This document shows positions 39,317 through 49,751 of a stretch of 64,000 nucleotides of DNA, piece by piece. The DNA comes from VMDJ01 sp038144195. GTDB lineage: Bacteria; Pseudomonadota; Gammaproteobacteria; Chromatiales; Chromatiaceae. The notes below the pieces were generated by a model, which saw nothing but the letters and a program-made list of their open reading frames with translations, ran no database searches and had not been told where the DNA came from. The translations under genes were made by a program, and so were the position numbers. Position 1 is the first letter of the stretch; each line of letters starts with the position of its first letter. The stretch is from assembly GCA_038144195.1 (NCBI GenBank), contig JAYQNH010000002.1:62001-126000 (forward strand). The letters are read 5' to 3'.

Positions 39317-41403
39317 CTGTATGACCAATTGCAGTTCCATGGATTAGCAATCGGTTCAATCGATGTACAAAACTACCTTGTACTTGTTTGGTCCTCTAAC
39401 TGACAAAGTTATTAAGCCCCCTTCTTCGCGCGTGAAGGTGAGCAATCGCCTGATCAAAGATGACTTGCGCCAAATCATTGAACTTATCTTCATCTGCCTC
39501 AGCATCCATACGCTTAAGTAATGGATGTTCGCAAAGATTCGAAAGCTCAATGACTGGTTGACTGGCATCGGAGCGTCTTAAGCAACAAACCGTCTATAGC
39601 AACTCCTCCACCGCACATCACGATGCGTTGAATTTCTTGTGTGAGCAACTGCTTAAAAAGCCTTCACAACCTTGAGGATGCGCCGAATTATTTTGACTCA
39701 TCTCGTAGTCATCAACTACTACAAACAAGCTGGCGAGTCGGTCAAAATCGATGGGTTGAATTGAGTCACGCTTGACTCTTTCGAAAAAACCTGCTCACCC
39801 AACGCATTCTTCACGCGCTCAAGTAAGCCTTTGTTGTCTTCGGCTGCTTTCTCTGCCTTTTCCTTATCCGCTTTATCTTCCAGCTCACCCAGATCCAGCG
39901 CACCCTTAGCGACAGACTGCAGTTTCTTGCCTTTGTATTCGGTAAAGTGCGAGACAAACCATTCATCAACACGATCGGTTAAAAGCAAGACCTCAATATC
40001 TTTCTTTTTGAAAACTTCAAGGTGCGGGCTATTTTTAGCCGCGGACAAGGTATCTGCCGTGATGTAGTAGATCTTGTCCTGCTTCTCCGTCATACGTTCG
40101 ATATAGTTTCCTGCATCAAACGAAACATCCTGATCTTTAGAATCTGACTTGGTTGACGCGAAGCGCAGCAGACCACCAATCTTCTCTTTATTGGCGAAAT
40201 CCTCTCCCGGACCTTCTTTCAGCACATTACCGAACTGATTCCAGAAAGACTGATATTTCTCAGCATCATCTTTAGCTAACTTCTCAAGCATACCCAGTAC
40301 ACGCTTTAACGTTACCGCTGCGGATGCTGTCGATCTTTTTATCCGCTTGAAGAATCTCACGTGAAACGTTTAGCGGTAGATCATCAGAATCGACTACGCC
40401 TTTCACAAAGCGTAAGTAATGCGGCATCAGCTTCTCAGCTTCATCCATGATGAATACGCGACGCACATACAACTTAACGCCATGACGCTGCTCACGATCC
40501 CACAGATCAAACGGCGCTTTACTCGGCACATACAATAAGGTGGAGTACTCATGTGAGCCTTCCACGCGGTTATGCGCCCATGTCATCGCATCTTCGAAGT
40601 CATGCGAGATGTGTTTGTAGAACTCTTGATATTCCTCGTCTGACACATCCGATTTATTACGCATCCATAGCGCCGTACCTGTGTTGACCTGCTCCCACTC
40701 TGGCTTTTTATCCGATGGTTTCTCTTTGCCATCCTCATCGAACTCAGGCGCGGGATCACTCAGCATCTCAACTGACATTGCGATGTGATCAGAAAACTTG
40801 TTAATGATGTTACGCAGGCGCCACTTATCCGCGAACTCCGCCTCATCTTCACGCAAATGCAATGTGATCTTGGTACCACGAGATGGCTTATCGATATTCT
40901 CAATGGTGTAGCTGCCCTCACCAGCTGATTCCCAGCGCACACCTTCATCGGCATTCATACCCGCACGACGCGTTTCGAGCACTACACGATCCGCAACGAT
41001 AAACGCGGAATAGAAACCCACGCCAAACTGACCGATCAATGCAGAGTCTTTTGCCTGATCACCAGAAAGGTTCTGCAAGAAACTTCTTGGTGCCTGAGCT
41101 GGCAATGGTGCCGATCGTCTCGCCGACCTCGGTACGACTCATTCCAATGCCGTTATCTTCAATCGTGACAGTTTTTGCGTCAGCATCTACTGAGATACGG
41201 ATTTTAAGATTTGGATCTTCTTCATAGAGCGCATCGTTACTCAGCGCCTCAAAGCGTAACTTTTCAGCTGCATCAGATGCATTTGAGACCAACTCACGAA
41301 GAAAGATTTCTTTATTCGAATAGAGTGAGCGGATCACCAGATTCAGCACTTGGCTGACTTCTGCTTGGAAATCGAGGGTTTCTTTTTGCGCGGTAGCCGA
41401 CAT
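39303..41403 (-). CDS. htpG: Chaperone HtpG (Hsp90), many frame changes
   Basis: ATP-dependent chaperone. The N-terminal ATPase domain is clear: LVIRSLYSNKEIFLRELVSN, EDNGIGMSRTEVGETIGTIA and GQFGVGFYSAFIVADRVVLE. The middle domain includes YVRRVFIMDEAEKLMPHYLR and DLPLNVSREILQ. Breaks lie near 41080, 40310 and 39745, with several more between 39700 and 39330. The C-terminal domain is recovered only in pieces (SPACLVVVDDYEMSQN; HPLLKRMDAEADEDKFNDLA; RLNRLL). About 25 residues between two of these pieces have no counterpart I know. The start is MSATAQKETLDFQ at 41403. The exact 3' end is uncertain. Confidence 0.9.
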
Positions 41404-41512
41404 CGTCGCTTTTCTCCCAGGTTTTCTGCGCATTTAGCGCAAATTTATGAATTCACCCACTAAATGGGGTCAACTAAGGACTTTTCAAGTGAGTTCAGAT
41501 GAATTTTGGGTA

Positions 41513-41538
41513 TAAAAAAGCCCGGAGTAATCCGGGCT
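41513..41538 (-). terminator. Intrinsic terminator after the Ala/Glu-rich gene
   Basis: On the minus strand AGCCCGGA-TTAC-TCCGGGCT followed by TTTTT. Perfect 8-bp stem, about 18 bases after the stop codon at 41557. Confidence 0.88.
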
Positions 41539-41556
41539 CTTCGACCAAAGTGAGGA

Positions 41557-41797
41557 TTACGCCTCAGCTTCTTCGCCACCTTCAGCTGCTTCTGCCTCTG
41601 CTGGTGCTTCAGCTTCTGCTTCTTCTGCAGGCGCTTCTTCAACTGGACGAGGCTCAGTCAATTTGATCAAGACCTTCAGCCAACAAGATTTTTGCCTTCT
41701 CTTCGCCGTTTACGTAACCGTTAGAACCTTTTACCGCGTGACGACCGTTACGCTTTTGGTAAATGGTGTACTCGGATGTCTTTTTTACTTCTTTCAT
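41557..41797 (-). CDS. Small conserved-looking protein with Ala/Glu-rich tail, frameshifted
   Basis: The start at 41797 reads MKEVKKTSEYTIYQKRNGRH, then AVKGSNGYVNGEEKAKILLA, a compact basic/aromatic head. Near 41665 the frame changes and continues as GLIKLTEPRPVEEAPAEEAE, ending in a run of Ala, Glu and Gly. The total is about 80 residues. AAAGG precedes the ATG and a strong terminator follows, so it is a separate, well-defined gene. I do not recognise the family. The strongly acidic low-complexity tail on a basic head suggests a protein-protein or nucleic-acid-mimic role, but this is a guess. Confidence 0.65.
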
Positions 41798-41932
41798 GCC
41801 TTTCACCTTTAAATTGGGGCAATGCCCGTTCATGAGCGCGCGATTGTAGCGAGTGATGGATCAGATATCGACCCTTCGTTTCGTGTCCAAGTTGTGATGA
41901 AATCACATCAGAATTTTCAGGAGCCTCCCAAC

Positions 41933-43561
41933 ATGGACATCGTTGCCACTACCCCTTTCAAAGATCAAAAACCAGGCACCTCTGGCTTGCGTAAAAAAGT
42001 CAGTGTTTTTCAAGGCGAGCACTACCTAGAAAACTTTGTTCAGAGCATCTTTGACACCCAAACTGATTTAACCGATGGCTTATTGGTGATTGGCGGCGAT
42101 GGTCGTTATTACAACGACACCGCAATTCAAACGATCTTAAAGATGGCAGCCGCCAATGGTGTTGCTCGATGTTTGGTCGGTTATAAAGGCTTACTCTCAA
42201 CACCGGCAACATCTGCTGTGATTCGAAAATATTCCGCAAATGGCGGCTTAGTGTTATCCGCAAGTCACAACCCTGGCGGACCTCAAAGGCGACTTTGGCA
42301 TCAAATTTAACGTGAGTAATGGCGGCCCGGCCCCAGAATCGGTCACCGAGGCTATCTTTGCTCGTTCACAAGTCATTGAAAGCTATAAAACACTATCTAC
42401 TGATGACATTGACCTGAATACACTCGGCACCCAGTCGCTTAGCGGCATGGCCATCGAGATCATCGACCCCGTCAAAGACTATGCTGATCTTTTAGAAACC
42501 GAGTTTGATTTCGACGCTATTCGAAATCTTATCTCGAGCGACTTCCGCTTCGCCTTTGATGCTATGCATGCGGTCACCGGACCTTATGCGATTGAGCTAC
42601 TTGAGAATCGATTAGGTGCCGCGAAAGGCACGGTCATCAATGGCATACCGCTACCCGACTTCGGTGGCGGACATCCTGACCCAAATCTTGCACATGCCAA
42701 AGAATTGCTTGCGATGACCCAAGGCAATGATGCGCTCGATTTTGCTGCAGCATCAGATGGAGATGGTGATCGCAATATGATTCTTGGTAAAAACTGTTTT
42801 GTCGTACCTAGCGATAGCTTGGCTATATTGGCGGCGAACGCGACCTTGTTCCCGGCCTATAAAAATGGCATTCCAGGAGTGGCGCGCTCTATGCCAACCA
42901 GCCAAGCCACTGATCGCGTTGCTGAAAAGCTAGGTATTGAATGCTTCGAGACACCGACTGGATGGAAGTTCTTCGGCAATCTCCTAGATGCTGGTCGCAT
43001 CGCCTTTTGTGGTGAAGAAAGCTTTGGTACAGGTTCAAACCATGTGCGCGAAAAAGACGGCTTATGGGCAGTGCTCGCTTGGCTCAACCTCATCGCAAAG
43101 AAAGGTACTAGCGCTCAAAGCATTCTGGATGAGCATTGGGCAACTTATGGTCGTAACTATTATGTGCGTCATGACTATGAAGAGGTTGAAAGCGATAAAG
43201 CTAAGGACCGTCATGGATCAACTAGAAGCTCAAGCTACCCAACCTGATTGATTCGCAACTTCACGGACGAGAAGTCACTATGCCGATAACTTTTCCTACA
43301 CGGACCCAATCGATAACTCGGTGTCATCGCATCAAGGTCTTCGAATTGGCTTTAATGATGGGGCTCGATTGGTTTTCCGACTATCCGGAACAGGTACCCA
43401 AGGCGCGACCATTCGTGTTTATTTAGAGTGCTATGAAGCGGATAAGAACAAACAACATCTTTCCGAGCGAAGAAGCACTTGGCGAATTAATTGCGATCGC
43501 TGCAGAGGTCAGTCAGATTGAAGCGATTACCGGTCGAAAAGCACCGGATGTGATCACTTAA
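41933..43561 (+). CDS. pgm: Phosphoglucomutase (alpha-D-glucose type), several frameshifts
   Basis: Interconverts glucose 1- and 6-phosphate. The start MDIVATTPFKDQKPGTSGLR at 41933 follows CAGGAG by nine bases. The phosphoserine loop is LVLSASHNPGG, the metal loop AASDGDGDRN, and the sugar-binding loops GVARSMPTSQA and AFCGEESFGTGSNHVREKDG. The sequence is of the PGM1-like class shared with eukaryotes. Breaks lie near 42285 (GGPQ then FGIKFNVSNGG), 43215, 43290 and 43460. The C terminus is IEAITGRKAPDVIT, with TAA at 43559-43561 shared with the ppsR stop. Confidence 0.93.
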
Positions 43562-44380
43562 ACACCACGTTTCATACCAATTTGTTGCATCACAGCAATG
43601 GCAAGCTCTTCAATCGACACAGCGGTTGAGTCAACAAACTGAATACCCTGCTGACGATACAAGCGATTCAGCTGCAGTGATCTCGCGGCGACATTGATCA
43701 ATACTCGCGTACTTCGATCCAGGGCGACGTTCTTCACGAATCTGATGCAAACGCTCTGGTGTGATACTTAAGCCAAAAAGTTTTTCTTTAAAGGGCTTTA
43801 GCGGCTCTGGCAAACGACCTTCCATAAAATCATCTTCGGTCAGCGGATAGTTTGCCGCGAGGACTTTATACTGCATCGCAAGGTACAAACAGGTTGGCGT
43901 TTTACCACTGCGCGACACACCCATTAAAATTAGGTCAGCTTTATCTAAGCCTTTAATGCGCGCACCATCGTCATACGACAAGGCATAGTTAACTGCCTCA
44001 ACTCGGCGCTCGTATTCGCTCTCCGTTCCCATGCCGTGGGCTTTACCCACGTTCTGGTTCATCGGCTTATGTAATGCGGTTGAGAGATTCGGCAAAAAGA
44101 TATCGAAGATATCTACAATTTCCGTTTTAGCTGTTTTTAACTGTTTGCGTAGCGATTCATCCACCACACTCGAGAAGACCAACGGCGCCACGCCTTCGCG
44201 CTCGGCAAAGGTATCGATCTCATCGACTAATTTGCTGATTTTCTCGGGAGTATCCTGAAAGGCACGAAAATGCGCATCCGTGGTGGCATTATCAAATTGC
44301 GTCAGCAGTGTGTGAACAAGCTTCTCAATCGTAATACCCGTACGATCTGAGATCAGAAATATTGCTGGTCGCTCTTCCAT
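43558..44380 (-). CDS. ppsR: PEP synthase regulatory kinase/phosphorylase, frameshift near 43672
   Basis: Bifunctional DUF299 protein that inactivates and reactivates phosphoenolpyruvate synthase. The P-loop MGVSRSGKTPTCLYLAMQY is intact, followed by LFGLSITPERLHQIREERRP and KYASIDQCRREITAAE. The frame then changes, and the expected C terminus YRQQGIQFVDSTAVSIEELA to GMKRGV ends at 43558. The start MEERPAIFLISDRTG at 44380 follows GGGGGTGAC. ppsA itself is not in the window. Divergent from glcD. Confidence 0.93.
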
Positions 44381-44442
44381 GTCACCCCCAAATTTGGACA
44401 ATGAGTGCAGTATATGGGGAGTTATTCCGGCATCATAGGATT

Positions 44443-45917
44443 ATGAGCACACAAGACACATCCGCACTTCGCGAGCGCCTCGCAGAACAGTTCAAATCTT
44501 TCGTGGACCCGGCCTTTGTTTTGGCAGAAGAATCCGAACGAAAGCCCTATGAATGCGACGGCTTAGCCGCCTATCGACACCTACCCTTAATCGTTGTGCT
44601 ACCTGAAACGATTGATGATGTGCAAAAGATCATGCGCATCTGTCATGCAGAACAAGTACCTGTGGTTGCACGTGGTGCCGGCACCGGTCTTTCGGGTGGT
44701 GCACTGCCCTTAGAAAATGGCGTTCTACTGAGTCTTGCTCGCTTCAATCAAATACTCGATATCGATAAACCAAATCTCTGCGCCACCGTTCAACCGGGCG
44801 TTCGCAATCTGGCGATCAGTGAAGCCGCTAAACCCTTTGGTTTGTATTACGCCCCAGATCCCTCCTCTCAAATTGCCTGCAGTATTGGCGGCAATGTTGC
44901 AGAGAATGCGGGTGGTGTGCATTGCTTAAAGTACGGCTTAACAGTTAACAATCTACTAAGTGTGACCATCGTCACAGCTGAAGGTGAGCTAGTCACCTTA
45001 GGTAGCGGCGGTCTAGATTCTGAAGGGATTGATCTACTGGCATTGATCACCGGCTCAGAAGGCATGTTGGGCATTGTGGTTGAGATCACCGTCAAGCTAT
45101 TGCCAATTCAAGAGCGTGCACAGGTCGTGATGGCGGCATTCGATCATGTTGAAACCGCCGGACAAGCGGTTGCTGATCTTATTGCGGAAGGCATTTTGCC
45201 CGCCGGTCTTGAGATGATGGATCAACCCTCCCTGCAAGCTGCAGAAGATTTTGTGCATGCCGGCTACCCCGTTGAAGCGGCTGCCATCTTGCTATGCGAG
45301 GTGGATGGAGATAACGAAGAGGTCTCTGAAGAAATCGCTCGTGTGCGTCAGCGATTGACTGACTCAGGTGCAACTGAAGTGCGTACCGCAAAAGATGACA
45401 ACGAGCGCGCACGCTTCTGGGCCGGTCGTAAAGCGCCTTCCCTGCGGTAGGTCGTATCTCGCCTGATTACTACTGCATGGATGGCACCATTCCGCGTAAA
45501 CACCTGCCGTATATCCTGCGTGAAATTAATCGCCTCAGTGAAGTCTATGGCTTACGTGCAGCAAACGTATTCCATGCCGGTGATGGCAACCTACACCCTC
45601 TCATTCTCTATAACGGTAATGAGCCTGGTGAGATCGAACGTGCTGAAGCTTTCGGTGGCAAGATCTTAGAAGCCTGTGTTGAAGTGGGTGGTTCAATCAC
45701 AGGTGAGCATGGCGTTGGTCTAGAAAAGATCAATCAAATGTGTGCGCAGTTCCCACCCGAAGAGATCACGCTTTTCCATGCCGTGAAAGCCGCGTTTGAT
45801 CAGCAAGGTTTATTAAACCCAGGTAAAGCGATCCCAACGTTGAATCGTTGTGCTGAGTTTGGCGCGATGCATATCAGTCAAGGTGATATGCGCTTCCCTC
45901 ATTTGGAGCGCTTCTAA
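44443..45917 (+). CDS. glcD: Glycolate oxidase FAD subunit GlcD, frameshift near 45445
   Basis: FAD-linked subunit oxidising glycolate to glyoxylate. The FAD-binding domain includes VARGAGTGLSGGALPLENGV and IGGNVAENAGGVHCLKYGLT. The C-terminal half has NVFHAGDGNLHPLILYN and GGSITGEHGVGLEK. The frame breaks in AGRKAAFPAVGRISPDYYCM, most simply as one A lost from GCC-GCT-TTC context. The start MSTQDTSALRE at 44443 has TAGGA. The stop overlaps the glcE ATG as TAATG. About 490 residues joined. The product glyoxylate could feed GlcB, encoded 5 kb upstream. Confidence 0.93.
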
Positions 45918-46972
45918 TGACTGATAACACACAGCAACTGATTGATCAGGTTAACTCCGCTCTCACCAATAACACGACATTGAAAATTGTCGGCGGCAAT
46001 AGCAAAGCGTTTTTACAAGCCTGTAACGCGCCAGACACACTCGAAATGACCTCACATGCTGGCGTTGTCAATTACGAGCCAACAGAGCTTGTTCTGACTG
46101 CTCGCGCTGGCACACCGATAGTAGAAATTGAAAAGCTGCTTGCCGATAACGGTCAGTATTTATCGTTTGAGCCACCCCACTTTAGCGAAAACACCACGAT
46201 TGGTGGCGCTGTTGCTAGCGGTATGGGAGGTCCTCGTCGCCCTTGGGGTGGCGCACCTCGTGACGTACTTTTAGGTTGCCGTTTATTAACCGGCACCGGT
46301 GATGTCATGCGCTTTGGTGGCGAGGTGATGAAGAACGTGGCTGGTTATGACGTTTCTCGTCTGATGGCCGGCGCTCAAGGAAGTCTTGGTGTGCTTCTTG
46401 AGGTATCACTGAAAGTGTTACCTGCGCCAAGCAAAACAATCACTTTGACTCAGGATCTCAGTGAAGACTGAAGCGCATCAAAAGATGCGCGAACTCGCGG
46501 CTATTCCGATGCCACTCAGTGGTGCCTGTTACATCAATGGACAGCTTTACATTCGCTTATCTGGCGCACATGCCAGTGTGAATGCATGGGTAAAAAAATC
46601 GGTGGTGAGCGCTTGGCCGAGAACAATACCTTCTGGGAACGCTTACGTGATCATCAACTCGACTTTTTCGATCGCTCTAAACCTGTATGGCGTATTTCTC
46701 TACCACCAGCTGCTCCATCACTCGCCTTTGCAGACTCAACGCTTATCGATTGGGCAGGCGGTCAACGATGGATCATTTCAGATGCAGTGCCGGAGCAAAT
46801 CAAAGCTGAAGCCTTGAAGCTAAAGGGTCACGCAAAACAGTTTTACGGCAATGCATCACCCGAGCCTTGGGCGATGTCTTCGCAAGCTGCATTAGCACCG
46901 ATACAAAAACGTCTTAAAGAGACCTTTGATCCGAAGCGGATCTTCAATCCGGGTACGCATGCCGACCTCTAA
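45917..46972 (+). CDS. glcE: Glycolate oxidase FAD-binding subunit GlcE, two frameshifts
   Basis: Second flavin-type subunit of glycolate oxidase. LKIVGGNSKAFLQACNAPDT and TIGGAVASGMGGPRRPWGGA are family hallmarks. Breaks near 46470 (QDLSED then EAHQKMRELAAIP) and 46590 (resuming KKIGGERLAENNTFWERLRD) are followed by DPKRIFNPGTHADL, the usual C terminus. Joined length is about 350 residues. Translationally coupled to glcD. The iron-sulfur subunit gene glcF, which normally follows, is missing. Confidence 0.92.
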
Positions 46973-47321
46973 GCTGCACCACTCTGCCGCTGCATCCGAT
47001 GAATATTGGTTCGAAGAAGGCTGCTTCATTAAAGAGCAACTGAATGACGCTGATCATCCACAACTATCGATTGCTCAGGCACGCGTACCTGCTGAAGGCG
47101 TGACTGCATGGCACTACTTAAAAGAGACCGAAGAGCGTTGTGTGATTTTGGATGGTGTGGGTCTTGCCGAGATCGGCAAAGAGGCTTTCGAGGTGAGCGT
47201 TGGGGATGTTGTAGTTATTCCTGCGGGCGTTGCTCAACGCATCAAGAATACTGGCAGTAAGGACTTAAGGTTCTTGGCGATCTGCCAACCGCGCTTCCTT
47301 GTCGAAAATTACGTAACGCTG
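46959..47321 (+). CDS. Cupin-domain protein in the glcF position
   Basis: The start at 46959 overlaps the end of glcE. The protein reads MPTSKLHHSAAASDEYWFEE, with cupin motifs WHYLKETEERCVILDGVG and VSVGDVVVIPAGVAQRIKN, and the last beta strands DLRFLAICQPRFLVENYVTL. This is a small single-domain cupin; one metal-ligand position of the classic motif (WHYLKETEE) is a single His with Glu. The family-like part ends at 47321. The frame continues open but no longer looks related, so the 3' end is probably broken by one more indel. Role unknown. Confidence 0.7.
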
Positions 47322-47512
47322 TGCCGCGCCAAAGTGATTCGATGCGCCAATCTTGATTTTGGCTCAAACGCACATCACGTGAGAATCGATGATCCATCGA
47401 TTTATATAACTCACTCACTGTCAGTTCGTCTGATAACTCAATCGCATCAGCATACAGCTGGCCAGACGCTAAGATATTGATCAAAAAGAAGGTTTTTAAC
47501 GAGCGTTTTCAT
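47265..47512 (-). CDS. Possible small secreted protein, overlapping the cupin 3' end
   Basis: With one A removed from AAAA, the reading from ATG 47512 is MKTLVKTFFLINILASGQLY then ADAIELSDELTVSELYKSMD. This has a convincing Sec signal peptide with cleavage after LYA. The mature part, about 50-60 residues, includes RDVRLSQNQDWRIESLWRG. Another indel decides between a stop at 47265 and one at 47242. I do not recognise a family. It would overlap the cupin gene tail to tail by about 55 bases, which lowers confidence in one of the two 3' ends. Confidence 0.42.
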
Positions 47513-47667
47513 GATGCAAACAACAGAGTGATTAACTTGATTCACTTTCTCGGCTGCCCGCCCATCTTTTGAATGCTGATTAACCCTTTCCCGAACAGTG
47601 ATAAGCCCCTCAATTCCGGTGCTGCGGTAACATGCATCCCAATTTAGAACATAAAGAGGAAATCGCT

Positions 47668-49081
47668 GTGGAAGAGCGTCAGGTTGAAGTTGCTATCTTA
47701 GGTTGTGGTAGTGCCGGTCTAAACACCCTGAGTAAGGTACGTCCTGCAGGTAAAAACGTTGTGGTGATCGATGGTGGCGAGCTCGGCACGACCTGCGCAC
47801 GTGTTGGATGTATGCCATCTAAAGCAGCCATTCAAGTCGCTGAAGATTTTCACCGCCGCGAAGTCTATTCACGCTTTGGCCTTGAAGGCGGCGAATCACT
47901 ATCCCTCGATACCGAAGAAGCGATGGAGTATGTCCGTGATTTGCGTGACAACTTCGTGGATCGCGTACTTTCAAACAGCTCAGATAATTTCCCTGAAGGG
48001 TTGCTCATTGATGAGTACGCTAAATTTATCGAGCCAAATCTACTAGAAACCACCAGCGGCCAACGAATCCGTGCAGAACGCATCGTGATTGCTACCGGCT
48101 CTCGCCCAATCATTCCTGATGCTTGGAATGAGTTCCGTGATGACATCATCACTACTGATGAATTCTTCGAGCTCGAAACATTACCGGGTTCAGCCGTCGT
48201 CATCGGTCTTGGTGTGATTGGTCTTGAGATCGGCCAATCCATGAGTCGCATGGGTGTTGATATCACCGGTATCGACATGGCAGATAGCATAGGCGGATTA
48301 ACCGACCCAGAAGTCAACGAACAAGCTGTGACCATTATCGGCAAAGGCTTCCCTATCTGGCTTGGTGCTGCGGCTGAATTGAGTCGTGCGGAAGATGGAC
48401 GCATTAAGGTCACTGCAGACGACAACAGCGTCGTTGTTGATAAGGTCTTTGCAAGTTTAGGCAGAACACCTAATGTTGAATCGCTTGATCTTGGGGCAGC
48501 TGGCGTTGAACTCAACGATCGCGGCATCCCTGTTTACAATCCAAACACCATGCAAGTGGGTGATAGCCCAATTTACCTTGCTGGTGATATCGATGGCGAC
48601 CGACCTCTTCTTCACGAGGCTGGCGATGAAGGCAAGATTGCCGGTTATAACGCTGCTACCGGTAGCAACACAGCCTTTTAAACGCAAAACACCGCTGAAC
48701 ATTGTCTTCAGTGATCCCAATATCATTCAGGTGGGCGCTTCTTTTGCAGAGCTCAACCCTGAAACCACTGCCGTTGGCAGCATGATGATCGCTCCCGTTG
48801 GACGCGCTCTGATCATGGCAAACAATCGCGGTCTTATTCGCGTTTATGCGGACATAACTAGTGGCAAGATGCTTGGCGCTGAAATGATTACTGTACGTGG
48901 TGAGCATCTCGCACATATTCTGGCGTGGTCTATTCAGCAGGAATTGACTGTTGGTGATCTATTACAGATGCCTTTCTACCATCCAGTAATGGAAGAGGCA
49001 TTGCAAGCAGCCTTGTATGACTTGTACTCAAAGGTCGATAAGAAAAACGACACACCGATTACAGAGCTAAGACCTCTCTAA
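47668..49081 (+). CDS. lpd: Dihydrolipoamide dehydrogenase-like pyridine nucleotide-disulfide oxidoreductase, frameshift near 48670
   Basis: The FAD motif is VAILGCGSAGLNTLSKVRPA. The redox disulfide lies in GTTCARVGCMPSKAAIQVAE (two Cys, four apart). The NAD motif is VVIGLGVIGLEIGQSMSRMG. The C-terminal dimerisation domain has the active-site His/Glu region as FYHPVMEEALQ. The frame breaks after GYNAA and resumes as PVATQPFKRKTPLNIVF. GTG at 47668 is chosen because AGAGGA precedes it by seven bases; ATG at 47632 is the alternative. No pyruvate or 2-oxoglutarate dehydrogenase genes are adjacent, so this may be a stand-alone paralogue and not the E3 subunit. Confidence 0.85.
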
Positions 49082-49086
49082 ACAAA

Positions 49087-49109
49087 AAAGGCGCCTAATG
49101 GCGCCTTTT
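49087..49109. terminator. Bidirectional terminator between lpd and the response regulator
   Basis: GGCGCC-TAAT-GGCGCC flanked by an A-run on the left and TTTTCTTTT on the right, so either strand gives a stem followed by T. It separates two converging genes. Confidence 0.85.
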
Positions 49110-49125
49110 CTTTTGCTTCATTGCG

Positions 49126-49749
49126 TTAGAGTTTTTCTACGGATATCGACATACGCACAAGCTCGGCAAGTGAGCTTGCCTGCATCTTTTCCATTACACG
49201 CGCACGGTGAGCCTCAACGGTTTTAGCTGAAACACCTAAGGCGTTCGCAATCTCTTTATTTGACTGACCTGCTGTCACCATATCCATCACTTCGTGCTCT
49301 CGAGGTGTCAGGTTAGCGAAGCGCGCTGCCAAATCAGCAACCAGTGCTTTACTTGAGCGCTGCTGCTCTGCTGAGTTGACAGCACGACGAATTGCATCAA
49401 GCAGCACCTCGTCATTGAAAGGCTTTTCAATAAAGTCGATAGCGCCCTGCTTCATCGCACGAACTGCCATAGGTACATCACCATGACCGGTAATAATGAT
49501 TGTCGGTGGCACCATTTGCTCTTTCGTTAGTTGCTCCAGTAACTCCAAACCACTCATGCCTGGCATACGAACATCCAACAGGAGAACGCCATGACGACCA
49601 GGATAATGAGAAGCTAGAAATTCATCCGCTGAAGAATAGGCCTGGACATTCATGCCGACCGATTCCATCAACCACTGCAATGAGCTACGCATTGCCTCAT
49701 CATCATCCACCACCCAAATACTGGTTGCAGCATTCGTTTGTGCTTCCAT
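49126..49749 (-). CDS. FixJ-family response regulator
   Basis: The receiver domain shows the acidic pocket VVDDDEA, the phosphoacceptor in LLLDVRMPGMSGLELLE, TGHGD and the lysine in EKPFND. The LuxR-type helix-turn-helix is NLTPREHEVMDMVTAGQSNK and then EIANALGVSAKTVEAHRARV. At 207 residues it is intact. It lies 2 bases downstream of the histidine kinase gene, so the pair forms one two-component system. Target genes are not evident. Confidence 0.93.
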   Translation of the reverse strand: MEAQTNAATSIWVVDDDEAMRSSLQWLMESVGMNVQAYSSADEFLASHYPGRHGVLLLDVRMPGMSGLELLEQLTKEQMVPPTIIITGHGDVPMAVRAMKQGAIDFIEKPFNDEVLLDAIRRAVNSAEQQRSSKALVADLAARFANLTPREHEVMDMVTAGQSNKEIANALGVSAKTVEAHRARVMEKMQASSLAELVRMSISVEKL

Positions 49750-49751
49750 GT

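Noticed and set aside
41460..41642. Lysine-rich 60-residue frame that looks like a ribosomal protein
   Set aside because: It is the third-frame reading of the Ala/Glu-rich tail and crosses a terminator.
47865..48527. 220-residue minus-strand open frame inside lpd
   Set aside because: Low-complexity Ser/Pro composition, mirror of a clear oxidoreductase, no start signal.
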